In this document: positions 8,465 to 16,429 of the stretch, piece after piece
How the letters are laid out: each line of letters opens with the position of its first letter
Numbering within the stretch: position 1 is the stretch's first letter
DNA from: Thalassolituus sp.
Lineage (GTDB): Bacteria; Pseudomonadota; Gammaproteobacteria; Pseudomonadales; Oceanobacteraceae
DNA: 35,052 bases
Assembly (NCBI GenBank): GCA_006212115.1
Contig: PDUK01000044.1
Span: forward strand, 1 to 35,052
Direction: 5' to 3'
Position numbers and translations under genes: made by a program
The notes under the pieces: model-generated
Told to the model about the DNA's origin: nothing
The model's input: only the letters and a program-made list of their open reading frames with translations
The model's database searches: none

Positions 8465-8710
8465 ATGGCCAAAATGTCGTTCCGCTTTACTACAGAAGTA
8501 GAAATAGAGCTGAAAGGTGACAGTTACGAAGAGATCTATCTCATGCTGAAAGACATGATGCACGGAGATCGCAGGATAAGTTCGCAGTCAAACCTTAAAG
8601 TGTTCCCGCCTGAGGACAGCCGAATGTATTTCGGCTTGGAAGGCGAGAAGGAATTACACGAAATCCCTATGTTTAAGGGTGATTTCACGGAGGATATTCT
8701 CCGTCATTAA
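8465..8710 (+). CDS. Small conserved-looking protein of unknown function
   Basis: An 81-residue soluble protein with no signal peptide. It starts MAKMSFRFTTEVEIELKGDSYEEIYLMLKDMMHG and ends FKGDFTEDILRH. A predicted beta strand (SFRFTTEVEIEL) is followed by a helix (SYEEIYLMLKDMM). It has a good GGGAG ribosome site 8 bases before the ATG and a 160-bp upstream gap, so it probably has its own promoter. The composition is acidic and ordered, and the frame looks genuinely coding. I recognise no family. Confidence 0.7.
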   Translation: MAKMSFRFTTEVEIELKGDSYEEIYLMLKDMMHGDRRISSQSNLKVFPPEDSRMYFGLEGEKELHEIPMFKGDFTEDILRH

Positions 8711-8721
8711 GAACAGGAAGC

Positions 8722-8758
8722 GGACGGCCTGGTGCCATAGTTCAATATCCGACCGTCC
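8722..8758. terminator. Possible bidirectional terminator between convergent genes
   Basis: GGACGG and CCGTCC pair across a 25-base loop containing a smaller GGC/GCC helix. The hairpin lies between the convergent genes ending at 8710 and 8769 and is followed by ATTTT. The stem is short, so this is a weak call. Confidence 0.4.
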
Positions 8759-8768
8759 ATTTTCCAAG

Positions 8769-9188
8769 TCAGAATAGATTGAGTACCAGCGCGTGCTGTT
8801 CACAGTGGTCGGGTTCTTTCAGATCATTTTTCTGACGTGACTCATCTGATTTGATCCAGCTGTAACTGTTACGAGATCCTTTGCACAGTGTCAGTCCGAG
8901 CACGTTGTTCTTTGAGCGAACAAACAGGTTCATGTTGACCACACCGCGGGACTTTGCCCGCAAATACACTTTCTTTGGTGAGATGTTGTAGGCGCGAAGA
9001 CCGTCTTTGGCGGTGATACTCATCGCACTGTCAGCTGGTGCATTAACAAAGACAGCGTCATCACGGATTTCGATACTGGCCCAGCTCGAGTCGGTTTCAA
9101 ATTCGAGTTCATAAATCTGTTCTTCAGGGTCCTCAGCCAACACCGGTAAACCTGTACCGAGCAGTAAAAGTGCGAGCAGGTATCTCAT
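8769..9188 (-). CDS. Periplasmic protein of unknown function
   Basis: 139 residues with a clear signal peptide (MRYLLALLLLGTGLPVLA, cleavage before EDPEE). The mature part is predicted mostly beta: ASIEIRDDAVFVNAP, SITAKDGLRAYNI, KVYLRAKSRGVVNMNLFVRSK. Two cysteines (TLCKG and DHCEQ) may form a disulfide in the periplasm. No catalytic motif or known domain is recognised. It ends 58 bp from the convergent small gene and starts 85 bp downstream of the phoH2 stop, after a terminator, so it is probably transcribed alone. Confidence 0.75.
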   Translation of the reverse strand: MRYLLALLLLGTGLPVLAEDPEEQIYELEFETDSSWASIEIRDDAVFVNAPADSAMSITAKDGLRAYNISPKKVYLRAKSRGVVNMNLFVRSKNNVLGLTLCKGSRNSYSWIKSDESRQKNDLKEPDHCEQHALVLNLF

Positions 9189-9224
9189 AATCCGTATCCG
9201 TGATCTGGTTGCTTATAAACAAAT

Positions 9225-9244
9225 AGAGGGCCGTCAGGCCCTCT
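9225..9244 (-). terminator. Rho-independent terminator after phoH2
   Basis: AGAGGGCC-TGAC-GGCCCTCT reading on the minus strand, followed by ATTTGTTTAT. The stem is 8 bp with a 4-base loop and lies 29 bp past the phoH2 stop. Confidence 0.85.
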
Positions 9245-9273
9245 AATCTTTATAGTTCAGGGTTCAACATGCG

Positions 9274-10653
9274 TCAAAGATGCGCCTCGGCGTATTCAGC
9301 GAGTTCAGAGCGCGGTGAACCCTGCAGGTGGATCGTACCGCCATGCGGGAAATGCTTAAATCGTTCGATCAGATACGTTAATCCCGAGCTGATTGGGTTC
9401 AGGTACGGCGTGTCTATTTGGGCAAGGTTACCCAGACATATGACCTTACTGCCTGCGCCTGCACGGGTAATGATGGTTTTCATTTGGTGAGGTGTCAGAT
9501 TCTGGCATTCGTCGATCAGAATCAGACTATGCTGGAAGCTTCGTCCCCGAATATAGTTTAACGACTTAAACTGCAGCGGGACCTTCTGCAGAATATAGTC
9601 GACGCTGCTGGTGGCATTTTCGTCATCGCAATGCAGCGCTTCCAGGTTGTCGGTGATAGCGCCGAGCCAGGGTTCCATCTTCTCCGCCTCGGTACCCGGG
9701 AGAAAACCGATGTCTTCATCCAGTCCGCGGGTGCTTCGTGTTGCGATAATACGGCGGAACTGTCCTGTGGCAACCGTCATCTCAATCGCAGCCGCCAGGG
9801 CGAGTATGGTTTTACCAGACCCGGCCTGGCCGGAGAGAGTGACCAGATGAATATCCGGGTCGAGCAATAGGTTGAGTGCCATCGCCTGTGCCGCATCACG
9901 TGGCTTGAGTCCCCAGGCATTGGTCTGCATCAGTTGCTCGTATGGGTAGTCTTTTATCAGTGCTGCTTCTTCTCCGATTTGGTGTACTTTACCGATAAAA
10001 CCTTTGTCGTCGCTGATAAAGCGATTCACGATCATGTCTTCAGGGAGTTGGTGAAGAGGTATCTTGTGGTAAGTGCCTGTTTCGTCATGAAAGGTCTCCA
10101 CCTGCTCCTGGGTTTCCCAAAAAGAACCCTCTACGTGGTGATAACCGGTTTCCAGCAGAGATACGTCTGACACAAGCTGGTCGTTCTGGTAATCCTGCGC
10201 GCCAACGCCACAACCGCGCGCCTTCAGGCGCATGTTTATGTCCTTGGTAATCAGTGTGGTCTCTCGATTAGGGTATTTTTCCTGAAGGGTGACAAGGCTG
10301 TTGATGATCTTGTTGTCGTTGAGGTCGTCGGGTAGTGCGCGGCTTGGAGTCTGAAATGTGTCGAGGAGGATGGAGAAGTGGCCCTGGAAGGAACCGTCGG
10401 GTCGTTCTATCGGTATCCCTTTGGCTATTTCCGTCGGGCTGGCATCGCCGATGATGCGGTCAATCTGTCTGATGGCTTCACGGCAGTCGGTAGCGATGGC
10501 TGCCTTGCCCATTTTCAGCTTATCCAGCTCCTCGAGAACCGTCATTGGAATGACAACCTGGTGTTCTTCGAAATTCAGGATCGCTGCGGGATCATGAATC
10601 AGAACATTGGTGTCGATAATGTACAGTTTGGTATCGGATTTACGCGCGGCCAT
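9274..10653 (-). CDS. phoH2: PIN domain-PhoH ATPase fusion (PhoH2)
   Basis: PhoH2 proteins join a PIN-type RNase domain to a PhoH (RecA-like) ATPase and act as ATP-dependent RNA-unwinding RNases in the characterised cases. Residues about 10-145 are the PIN domain (YIIDTNVLIHDP with Asp14, then VLEELDKLK, and TKDINMRLKARG with Asp138). Residues about 240-459 are PhoH: Walker A GQAGSGKT at 275-282, ATRSTRGLDEDIGFLPG, and Walker B ILIDECQNLTPHQMKTIITRAG. At 459 residues the length is normal. AGGAG precedes the ATG. Some bacteria place a small antitoxin gene just before phoH2; no convincing one is seen here, and the upstream 740 bp look non-coding. Confidence 0.92.
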   Translation of the reverse strand: MAARKSDTKLYIIDTNVLIHDPAAILNFEEHQVVIPMTVLEELDKLKMGKAAIATDCREAIRQIDRIIGDASPTEIAKGIPIERPDGSFQGHFSILLDTFQTPSRALPDDLNDNKIINSLVTLQEKYPNRETTLITKDINMRLKARGCGVGAQDYQNDQLVSDVSLLETGYHHVEGSFWETQEQVETFHDETGTYHKIPLHQLPEDMIVNRFISDDKGFIGKVHQIGEEAALIKDYPYEQLMQTNAWGLKPRDAAQAMALNLLLDPDIHLVTLSGQAGSGKTILALAAAIEMTVATGQFRRIIATRSTRGLDEDIGFLPGTEAEKMEPWLGAITDNLEALHCDDENATSSVDYILQKVPLQFKSLNYIRGRSFQHSLILIDECQNLTPHQMKTIITRAGAGSKVICLGNLAQIDTPYLNPISSGLTYLIERFKHFPHGGTIHLQGSPRSELAEYAEAHL

Positions 10654-11392
10654 AGAGTCAGTCTCCTGATTGCGTCAGATATCGGAGCGCAGTAATACAG
10701 AGCGTCATTGCGCCATATTTTCAGTGCTTCCGGATTCGGTAGGGTGGGGGTGATTCGTGGAGCGGAAGAGGGAGAGACGATGCGGCCTTGGCCCAGCGAC
10801 TGCGGAGTGCAGAAAGATAAGGTGCTGTGCGTTGCTATCACGAAAGGTGATAGCCCAGTGCAATCGTTCAGAGAAACTCCCTCCGATAGCGTCTTCTTAC
10901 TATCCAATATGACGAGCTGAGCGATTAATGCAACTACTAAATTGAGCCTCTGTGACTTTGTCCTCATTGCAAAAAGGGACTGAGATATATCAGACAGAAA
11001 CCTAATAATGTATGGCAACGATGCTAAAAGGGAGTGTTAGAGCGACATACTATACACTTGTAACCACTTGTTAATGGCGTCAAAGGACTCCTCTTCGTGG
11101 CGATAAATGACTAAAAACAGGTGTGGTCAATACTAGTTATTGGACGAACCAGTTTTGATCCGGCAAAAGTCTGTAAAAAAATGTCACAGGCTATGGCTAA
11201 GTGTTAGTTGGGCCTTGGCATCAATTAACCTTTCTGTGGCGCAGCTTTTCCAATAGCTTGCGTCGGGTCCGTGAAATAGATGGTTTGTGATAGAGTTCAC
11301 TCCGGAAACCAGATATTCTTTGGTTTACGAAGCTTCTGGGTTTCATAAGCCCAGAGAATAATAAAAAAAACATTCATTCTGATGGGGGCGTC
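10654..11392. other. Gene-free region between phoH2 and the TRAP operon
   Basis: A divergent intergenic region of 739 bp. It must contain the promoters of phoH2 (minus) and of the TRAP operon (plus). Its open frames look non-coding by composition. One clear stem is GCTATCAC-GAAAG-GTGATAGC at 10834-10854. Paired segments near 11306-11355 are listed separately. I see no tRNA, no known riboswitch consensus and no repeat shared with other parts of the window. Confidence 0.55.
11306..11355 (+). promoter_or_regulatory. Possible structured leader of the TRAP operon
   Basis: Two short hairpins can form: AAACCA/TGGTTT (11306-11311 with 11321-11326) and TCTGGG/CCCAGA (11335-11340 with 11350-11355). 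GAAACCAGA (11305-11313) can instead pair with TCTGGGTTTC (11335-11344) with one bulge, which would exclude both. It lies 38 bases before the first start codon. The promoter is not located, so whether this is transcribed is inferred. Confidence 0.3.
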
Positions 11393-12406
11393 ATGTCGTT
11401 TCTCTCTCGCATTTTTCTCACAGCTGTGACCATGGTCACGCTGTCTGGCTGCAGTATCATTTACATGCAAATGGGTTGGGTGGTCTACGATCTTACTGAT
11501 CGACACGTTACGCCTTACACCATGACAATCGATGACGTAGGTGTCGCTTGCTCGACCACTCAGGGCCTGCAACCGCTCATCAATGCATTTACCCGAGTGA
11601 CTTCTACTGACGACCTTGCGAACCTCATGATGAATATGATGGCCGGCTCGTGTGCAGAAGAGGCGGCTGTTGAAGAAAGCCTTGCTTACATTCGCGCCTT
11701 CAAGAATCAGAACATCAACGAAGCCAAAGATGCTCGGGTTCGCGAGAAACGCCAATATGCGATCGCAGCGACTCGACAGTACCGTGCATACCAGCACATG
11801 GTCGACGAGTTTGGTGAACCTGGCGAAAGATGCCCGCGTCTGAACCACGACGAGGGCGTTTACTGGACACTGGGTAACCTTGCAGGCCTCCAGTCGGTAC
11901 TGAATGACCTGAAAGCACAAAGCGTAGTGAATGTACCTAAAGACATCGCTATGAAGGCAGTACGTGGCCTCCAATGTCTGGACAACGAGGACTACTGGGG
12001 TGTTCCAGCAGCTGCAGCGGCTGGCCTGAAAATTCTGATGCCGGATTCTTCTGATGAGAATGCGGGCGACCCATGGGTAGAGCTTGAAACAGCTTCCCGC
12101 ACTGCAACTGAGAACGGCGTACGTCTGGCTCATGCGGTTGAAATTCTTGTTGCTGACGGTGGTGGTCACACGGATCGTGTGAAGGATGCTATCCGTCGTC
12201 ACGCAGCCTCTCTTAAAACTAACCCAAGCCATCGCGATTACAGACTGCTCGACGTGGTAGCAAGTCGTCAGATCCGTGCGGTTTCCGACCGTATGTGGAC
12301 TGATGCTACTGGCTCTCGTACACCAGTCGGCGAATTCGGTACTTTCTGGGATGATGTGGACGAAAGCGCCGCTCCCGTGATGGATATTGACGACCTGTTA
12401 GATTAA
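11393..12406 (+). CDS. TRAP transporter TatT-type lipoprotein
   Basis: A 337-residue predicted lipoprotein: the signal sequence ends in the lipobox LSGC with Cys20. The mature part is almost entirely helical (MTIDDVGVACSTTQGLQPLINAFTRVTS, RQYAIAATRQYRAYQHMVDEFG, IAMKAVRGLQCLDNEDYWGVPAAAAAGLKIL), consistent with the TPR-like, all-helical TatT component first described in Treponema TRAP systems, where it partners the solute-binding protein. It is followed 9 bp later by that binding-protein gene and then by the permease. GGGGGC lies before the ATG. Codon use is strongly biased, like rplS, which suggests high expression. Substrate is unknown. Confidence 0.8.
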   Translation: MSFLSRIFLTAVTMVTLSGCSIIYMQMGWVVYDLTDRHVTPYTMTIDDVGVACSTTQGLQPLINAFTRVTSTDDLANLMMNMMAGSCAEEAAVEESLAYIRAFKNQNINEAKDARVREKRQYAIAATRQYRAYQHMVDEFGEPGERCPRLNHDEGVYWTLGNLAGLQSVLNDLKAQSVVNVPKDIAMKAVRGLQCLDNEDYWGVPAAAAAGLKILMPDSSDENAGDPWVELETASRTATENGVRLAHAVEILVADGGGHTDRVKDAIRRHAASLKTNPSHRDYRLLDVVASRQIRAVSDRMWTDATGSRTPVGEFGTFWDDVDESAAPVMDIDDLLD

Positions 12407-12415
12407 GGAATGGAT

Positions 12416-13405
12416 ATGCGTAAATTATTGGCCATCGCTGCGATGACCCTGGCGCCTTTTGCGAGCGCTGTTGAACAACGTGACTTCTGTATTTATGACC
12501 CACTGGGTAGCAGTGGTCCTATGTTTGGATTGATGAAAGACTACCGCGAGTTCGCTCTTGCGGAAGGCATTGAAGTTAAGCTGCACGCTTACACTGATGA
12601 GAAGATCGCATCTGACGATTTTAAAGCTGGTCAGTGTGATGGCGTGGTGATGACGGGTGCCCGTGCTCGCCCTTTCAGTAAGTTCGCATCAACCATTGAA
12701 GCGATCGGTGCGGTGCCTGATGACAAGATCATGCGTCAAGTTGTCATGATGACGTCGGCTCCGAACGCTGCGAAGTACATGATGACCGAGCGCTATGCCG
12801 TTGGTGGTGTGATTCCAGCAGGCGCGGTTTATCTGTTTGTTAACGACCGTAGCATTGATACCGTCGAAGAAATGTCTGGTAAGAAGATTGCCACCCTCGA
12901 TTACGATGCGCCATCTATCAAAATGGTAAATCACGTGGGTGCTGCGGTTGTTCCGTCTAACTCAGCGAACTTCTCTGGTAAGTTCAACAATGGCAGTGTT
13001 GATATCGCATACGCGCCAGCAATCGCATACAAGCCTCTTGAAATGTATAAGGGCCTTGGTGAGAACGGTGCCATCCTGCGTTACAACCTGGCATACCTGG
13101 ACTTCCAGTTAGTGTTCCACCGTGAAAGCTTCTCAGATGAGTACTCACAGAAATCACGTCAGTACGTTGCTTCACTGTTCGATCGTGCGATCAAGAATAT
13201 TCAGCAACATACAAACGAGATCGAAGACCGTTACTGGTTAGACCTGCCAGAAGCACAGATGAAAGAATACAACGAGATGCTTCGTCAGGTTCGTATCACT
13301 CTTCGCGATGAAGGTGTATACGATGGCAAGATGCTGAAACTACTCAAGAACCTGCGTTGTAAAGCCGATGGCTCAGCGGCAGAGTGTGTTGAGAATCTGG
13401 AGTAA
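12416..13405 (+). CDS. TRAP-associated periplasmic solute-binding protein
   Basis: 329 residues with a signal peptide (MRKLLAIAAMTLAPFASA, then VEQRDFCIYD). The fold pattern resembles DctP/TAXI-like binding proteins: FCIYDPLGSSGPMFGLMKDY, then KAGQCDGVVMTGARARPF, EEMSGKKIATLDYDAPSIKMV and SVDIAYAPAIAYKPLEMY. It appears to belong to the putative-solute-binding-protein group found beside TatT-like genes. The start at 12416 is preferred over the ATG at 12410 because AAGGA (12405-12409) is then 6 bases away; from 12410 it would touch the start codon. Codon bias is high. It probably delivers a small organic acid or similar ligand to the permease, but the ligand cannot be told. Confidence 0.82.
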   Translation: MRKLLAIAAMTLAPFASAVEQRDFCIYDPLGSSGPMFGLMKDYREFALAEGIEVKLHAYTDEKIASDDFKAGQCDGVVMTGARARPFSKFASTIEAIGAVPDDKIMRQVVMMTSAPNAAKYMMTERYAVGGVIPAGAVYLFVNDRSIDTVEEMSGKKIATLDYDAPSIKMVNHVGAAVVPSNSANFSGKFNNGSVDIAYAPAIAYKPLEMYKGLGENGAILRYNLAYLDFQLVFHRESFSDEYSQKSRQYVASLFDRAIKNIQQHTNEIEDRYWLDLPEAQMKEYNEMLRQVRITLRDEGVYDGKMLKLLKNLRCKADGSAAECVENLE

Positions 13406-13467
13406 TACTGCTTAACACGCCTTAGCTTTCCAGCCGTAAGGTCACCGGAGAGCAGGCATTGGGGGAC

Positions 13468-13497
13468 GAACCGAAGCCGGCCGGCTTCGGTTCTTTT
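13468..13497 (+). terminator. Intra-operon palindrome, probable attenuator before the permease
   Basis: A perfect 26-base palindrome (13468-13493) centred on GCCGGCCGGC, with arms GAACCGAAGCC and GGCTTCGGTTC, followed by TTTTATA. It lies 62 bp after the binding-protein stop and about 25 bp before the permease start. Partial termination here would give more binding protein than permease, which is common in transport operons (inference). Confidence 0.8.
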
Positions 13498-13518
13498 ATA
13501 ATATAAGAGGTGTTTTTC

Positions 13519-15645
13519 ATGGAGCAGCACGTACGTACGGGTAACCGTACGATATACGAATGGCTCGCTGCGCTTCCTGCATTTCTGGTTTTGGTGTTTG
13601 TGATTATTCTCAACACTAGCCACACGATGCATGCGCAATTATTGCAACTGGGGGAAAGTGTCTGGGAAGGATACTTTATGCTTCGTCACGACCCGGTTGA
13701 GCCGTCCTGTGACCTCAATAAGGATATTGATGCTGAACTGGCAAGGATCGTTGAGGAGCGAAACAACCAGCCTGTTGATGAGTTTGATCTGTTTGCCCCA
13801 GAGCCAGTCGACCCGGCTGTTATGCGGAAGTCACTGGAAGCGGCGCAAGCTCAGTGTGAGATCAAATACGAGCAATATGATGCAACCAAAGACCGCATCA
13901 CTCCTGCTGTGGAAATTTTCCGCTCCGTCGAGCTAGGGGTTGCCAACTTCGGTGAGCTCGGAATGGCCACTCAGCGTATTATGCTGGCAATTCTGGTGCT
14001 GATTTGTGGTGGTACAGCTCTGATGCGCCGCCATCATATTTCGCTTCGACCTATGGTCACTGCGATGGATTATCGGGTTGCCGCAGGTGCCCAGTTCGTT
14101 GCCTTCGCGATTCTGTTTTACTCAGTGTACAGCTTCAAAGAAGTTGCCTTCTCTGCGGGTATTGAAGTCAGTACCGAACACGCAGTGCTACATTGGCTAT
14201 GGATATTCGGTTTTGGGGCTCCTCTTGCAGTCACCCTATACCAGATGGTGTTTATCCCCAAAGACGCGGAACCGGGTGGCAACTTCCTTAAAGCCCAGTT
14301 GGCTATCCCTCTGTACGCTACTATGTGCCTTATTTCAGGTACGTACTTTATTCTTGCCGGACACCCAGCGGGTATTGGTATTTACCTTAACCAGATGATG
14401 GAACTGTCACAGCTGTTCCTGAACGTCGGTCTGTATGTATGGATCGGTATGCTCCTCAAGCGTACTGAGATGGCGCAGAAGGTATTCAATATTTTCCGGC
14501 CTCTGAAGCTCCCACCTGAAATGCTGGCTGTTGCGGTGGTCGCACTTGCGGCGGTTCCAACTGCTTATACAGGTGGATCTGGTATCTTTGTCATCGCTGT
14601 CGGTGGCCTCATCTATATGGAATTACGCCGCGCAGGAGCCCGTCGCCAACTAGCACTGGCTGCTACCGCGATGTCAGGTTCACTTGGTGTGGTACTTCGC
14701 CCGTGCTTGCTGGTGGTGATTGTTGCTGCACTGAACAATGAGGTAACGACCGATCAGCTGTTTGGTTGGGGTGTGAAAGTATTCTTCCTGACCACTGTGC
14801 TCTTCGCCTTCTATGCGCTACTTACCCGTAAAGAGCCTGTTGCGATCCAGCGTCCGGATAGCAACGTATGGCCAGAGTTCAAAGAAGCACTGAAGCCACT
14901 GATCCCGTACGTCATTCTGATCAGTGTTACCCTGGTTGTGTATGCAGTGCTGCTGAACGCGTACCTTGATGAGTTCTCGGCACCGATCATCCTCCCAGTA
15001 TTGTTGCTGGTGATCCTGATTTACGAACGCCTGAATCAGGAAAAAGACGTCCTCAAACGTGAAAACCTCAACATTGAATACGTTGAGCACCGCCTTGAGG
15101 AAAGCTACGACGATCTGAAGCGCGGTCGTGATTCGATTGAGAAAACCATTCGAGAAGCGACGACTGAAACAACTGGTCACATCGGTGCACTGTTGATGTT
15201 GATGGGTATGTCCGTAAGCATTGGTGGTGTGATCGAGCGCGCCGAAGTCATGGCAATGGTACCGACTGAGTTCAGCTCTATCTGGTTGGCAATGGCACTG
15301 CTTGTCGCAATTCTCGTTGTTATCGGCATGGTTATGGACCCGTACGGCGCGGTTATCCTGGTGAGTGCAACAATCGCCAGTATCGCTTACGAGAGCGGTA
15401 TTGATCCTGTCCATTTCTGGATGGTTACTCTGGTTGCCTTCGAACTCGGATACCTGAGTCCGCCGGTTGCGCTTAACCACCTGCTCACCAGACAAGTGGT
15501 GGGCGAAGAGGAAGTGCGGCTGTCCAAGGAAGAAGTGGTCGGAGAGAGCTTCTGGTATCGTCACGAGAAGATTCTGTTGCCACTTGCAACCATGGCTACG
15601 GCTCTACTGATCGTTGCCTTTGTACCGCTTGCCATAGCCTACTAG
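13519..15645 (+). CDS. TRAP transporter fused small-large permease
   Basis: A 708-residue inner-membrane permease. Residues about 9-30 form the first membrane segment, followed by a hydrophilic stretch of roughly 105 residues with two Cys, then three or four helices typical of a DctQ-like small subunit. From about residue 290 the DctM-like large domain starts, with many helices and blocks such as AAVPTAYTGGSGIFVIAVGGLIYMELRRAGARRQLALAATAMSGSLGVVLRPC and MDPYGAVILVSATIASIAYESGIDPVHFWMVTLVAFELGYLSPPVALN. A charged segment (about 495-550) separates the two halves of the transport domain. The ATG at 13519 is chosen over the GTG at 13510 because AAGAGG then sits 8 bases upstream. It uses a sodium gradient in characterised relatives. 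Confidence 0.88.
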   Translation: MEQHVRTGNRTIYEWLAALPAFLVLVFVIILNTSHTMHAQLLQLGESVWEGYFMLRHDPVEPSCDLNKDIDAELARIVEERNNQPVDEFDLFAPEPVDPAVMRKSLEAAQAQCEIKYEQYDATKDRITPAVEIFRSVELGVANFGELGMATQRIMLAILVLICGGTALMRRHHISLRPMVTAMDYRVAAGAQFVAFAILFYSVYSFKEVAFSAGIEVSTEHAVLHWLWIFGFGAPLAVTLYQMVFIPKDAEPGGNFLKAQLAIPLYATMCLISGTYFILAGHPAGIGIYLNQMMELSQLFLNVGLYVWIGMLLKRTEMAQKVFNIFRPLKLPPEMLAVAVVALAAVPTAYTGGSGIFVIAVGGLIYMELRRAGARRQLALAATAMSGSLGVVLRPCLLVVIVAALNNEVTTDQLFGWGVKVFFLTTVLFAFYALLTRKEPVAIQRPDSNVWPEFKEALKPLIPYVILISVTLVVYAVLLNAYLDEFSAPIILPVLLLVILIYERLNQEKDVLKRENLNIEYVEHRLEESYDDLKRGRDSIEKTIREATTETTGHIGALLMLMGMSVSIGGVIERAEVMAMVPTEFSSIWLAMALLVAILVVIGMVMDPYGAVILVSATIASIAYESGIDPVHFWMVTLVAFELGYLSPPVALNHLLTRQVVGEEEVRLSKEEVVGESFWYRHEKILLPLATMATALLIVAFVPLAIAY

Positions 15646-15674
15646 GGCTACTGGAATCCGTGGTTAAATAAAAA

Positions 15675-15694
15675 ACGGGAGCTTCGGCTCCCGT
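15675..15694. terminator. Bidirectional terminator with UUCG loop
   Basis: ACGGGAGC-TTCG-GCTCCCGT followed by CTTTTA on the plus strand; on the minus strand it is followed by TTTTTATTTA. It serves the permease gene (plus strand). Its fit to the minus-strand gene ending at 15715 is even better. Confidence 0.92.
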
Positions 15695-15714
15695 CTTTTA
15701 TTGCACTTTGAATG

Positions 15715-16236
15715 CTATGGGGTATCGGAACGCGGCACCAGAGTGACGGTTGAATCTGGTAGAGTCGAAATATTACGGAAGTAAAGGTCTCCCAGAACGC
15801 CTGTAGGCGTTTCCCCGAGTTGCATGTCCCGATACGCTATTTCTTCAATGCTGCTCGGAAGTAAAAGGGTCAAAGTACCATCTGCGTTGACTACGCTTCG
15901 CGGTGCATCGGGATCATCGTATGTGACGCCATTGATCTCGTAGTCACCAACCAACTGCAGTAAAGGTAGGCCAGCTTGCAATAGCACCATAATGGTTTTC
16001 AGTCCGCCTTCATCATCTGGCCTGTTACTGTCTGCCAGGTCGATCAAATATTGGCTGTCTTCTCTGATACCTTGGGCTGTAACGGATTGGAGTCGCTTGT
16101 CCTCCAGGCTGATTAATCCCGTTCTCTGCTCTAGATCATTTCTTGACGGTCCTGCACTGATGTTCGCGCTCATTATCAGCAGACTTCCGATCAAGACGGT
16201 CTGGGTGCATACAGTGCCCCGCTTGACGCATTCCAT
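15715..16236 (-). CDS. Secreted protein, member 1 of a three-gene tandem family
   Basis: 173 residues with an N-terminal hydrophobic export signal (about 10-28, ending SANISAG). It shares an ordered set of blocks with the genes at 16430 and 17285: SVTAQGIREDSQYL (V-x-G/A-Q-G), a helical stretch ending LPLLQLVGDYEINGVTYDDPDAP, LPSSIEEIAYRDMQLG and GVLGDLYFRNISTLPDSTVTL. The C-terminal part looks like a small beta-rich domain. The V-x-G/A-Q-G block recalls the short motif in secreted proteins annotated DUF6160 or FilA-like in other gammaproteobacteria; that link is from memory and untested. GGGAG precedes the ATG. A 20-bp palindrome lies about 100 bp upstream. Function unknown. Confidence 0.75.
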   Translation of the reverse strand: MECVKRGTVCTQTVLIGSLLIMSANISAGPSRNDLEQRTGLISLEDKRLQSVTAQGIREDSQYLIDLADSNRPDDEGGLKTIMVLLQAGLPLLQLVGDYEINGVTYDDPDAPRSVVNADGTLTLLLPSSIEEIAYRDMQLGETPTGVLGDLYFRNISTLPDSTVTLVPRSDTP

Positions 16237-16332
16237 GTGGTGACTCCCTTCTTATTGTTTATTGGGGAGGTATAAGACCATGGTAGGACGGAAGGTGTTC
16301 AGGGGTTTAGTGAGAAAGGATGCGTAACGGCG

Positions 16333-16352
16333 TTAAGTGTCTGGACACTTAA
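16333..16352. promoter_or_regulatory. 20-bp palindrome upstream of family member 1
   Basis: TTAAGTGTC-TG-GACACTTAA, a perfect inverted repeat 97-116 bp before the start codon of the 15715 gene. Its right half, TGTCTGGACACTTAAAAT, resembles TGTCCGGACTTTTAATAT at 17073-17090, which lies at the same distance from the 16430 gene. This suggests a shared operator. Confidence 0.5.
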
Positions 16353-16371
16353 AATAGATTGGTAACAAGTG

Positions 16372-16396
16372 GCGTACTCTCTCCGACAGAGTACGC
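16372..16396. terminator. 9-bp hairpin downstream of family member 2
   Basis: GCGTACTCT-CTCCGAC-AGAGTACGC, 34 bp past the stop of the 16430 gene on the minus strand. The plus-strand side is followed by ACTTTGCTTGTTTT, while the minus-strand side lacks a clean T-run. It could be a terminator or an mRNA 3'-end stabiliser for the minus-strand transcript. Confidence 0.5.
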
Positions 16397-16429
16397 ACTT
16401 TGCTTGTTTTGGCCAATATATTCGACTGA

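Noticed and set aside
10810-10860. c-di-GMP (GEMM) riboswitch near the GAAAG hairpin
   Set aside because: The conserved GEMM core and the second helix cannot be found; only a simple stem-loop is supported.
10599-11018. A 139-codon minus-strand frame overlapping the phoH2 start, considered as a possible antitoxin (PhoAT-like)
   Set aside because: The composition is not protein-like, no good ribosome site is seen, and the phoH2 start is clear. Overlap with phoH2 is the only argument for it.
11297-12232. A 311-codon frame antisense to the TatT-like gene
   Set aside because: It is rich in Cys, His and Arg, as expected for the complement of a strongly biased gene, and has no family features.
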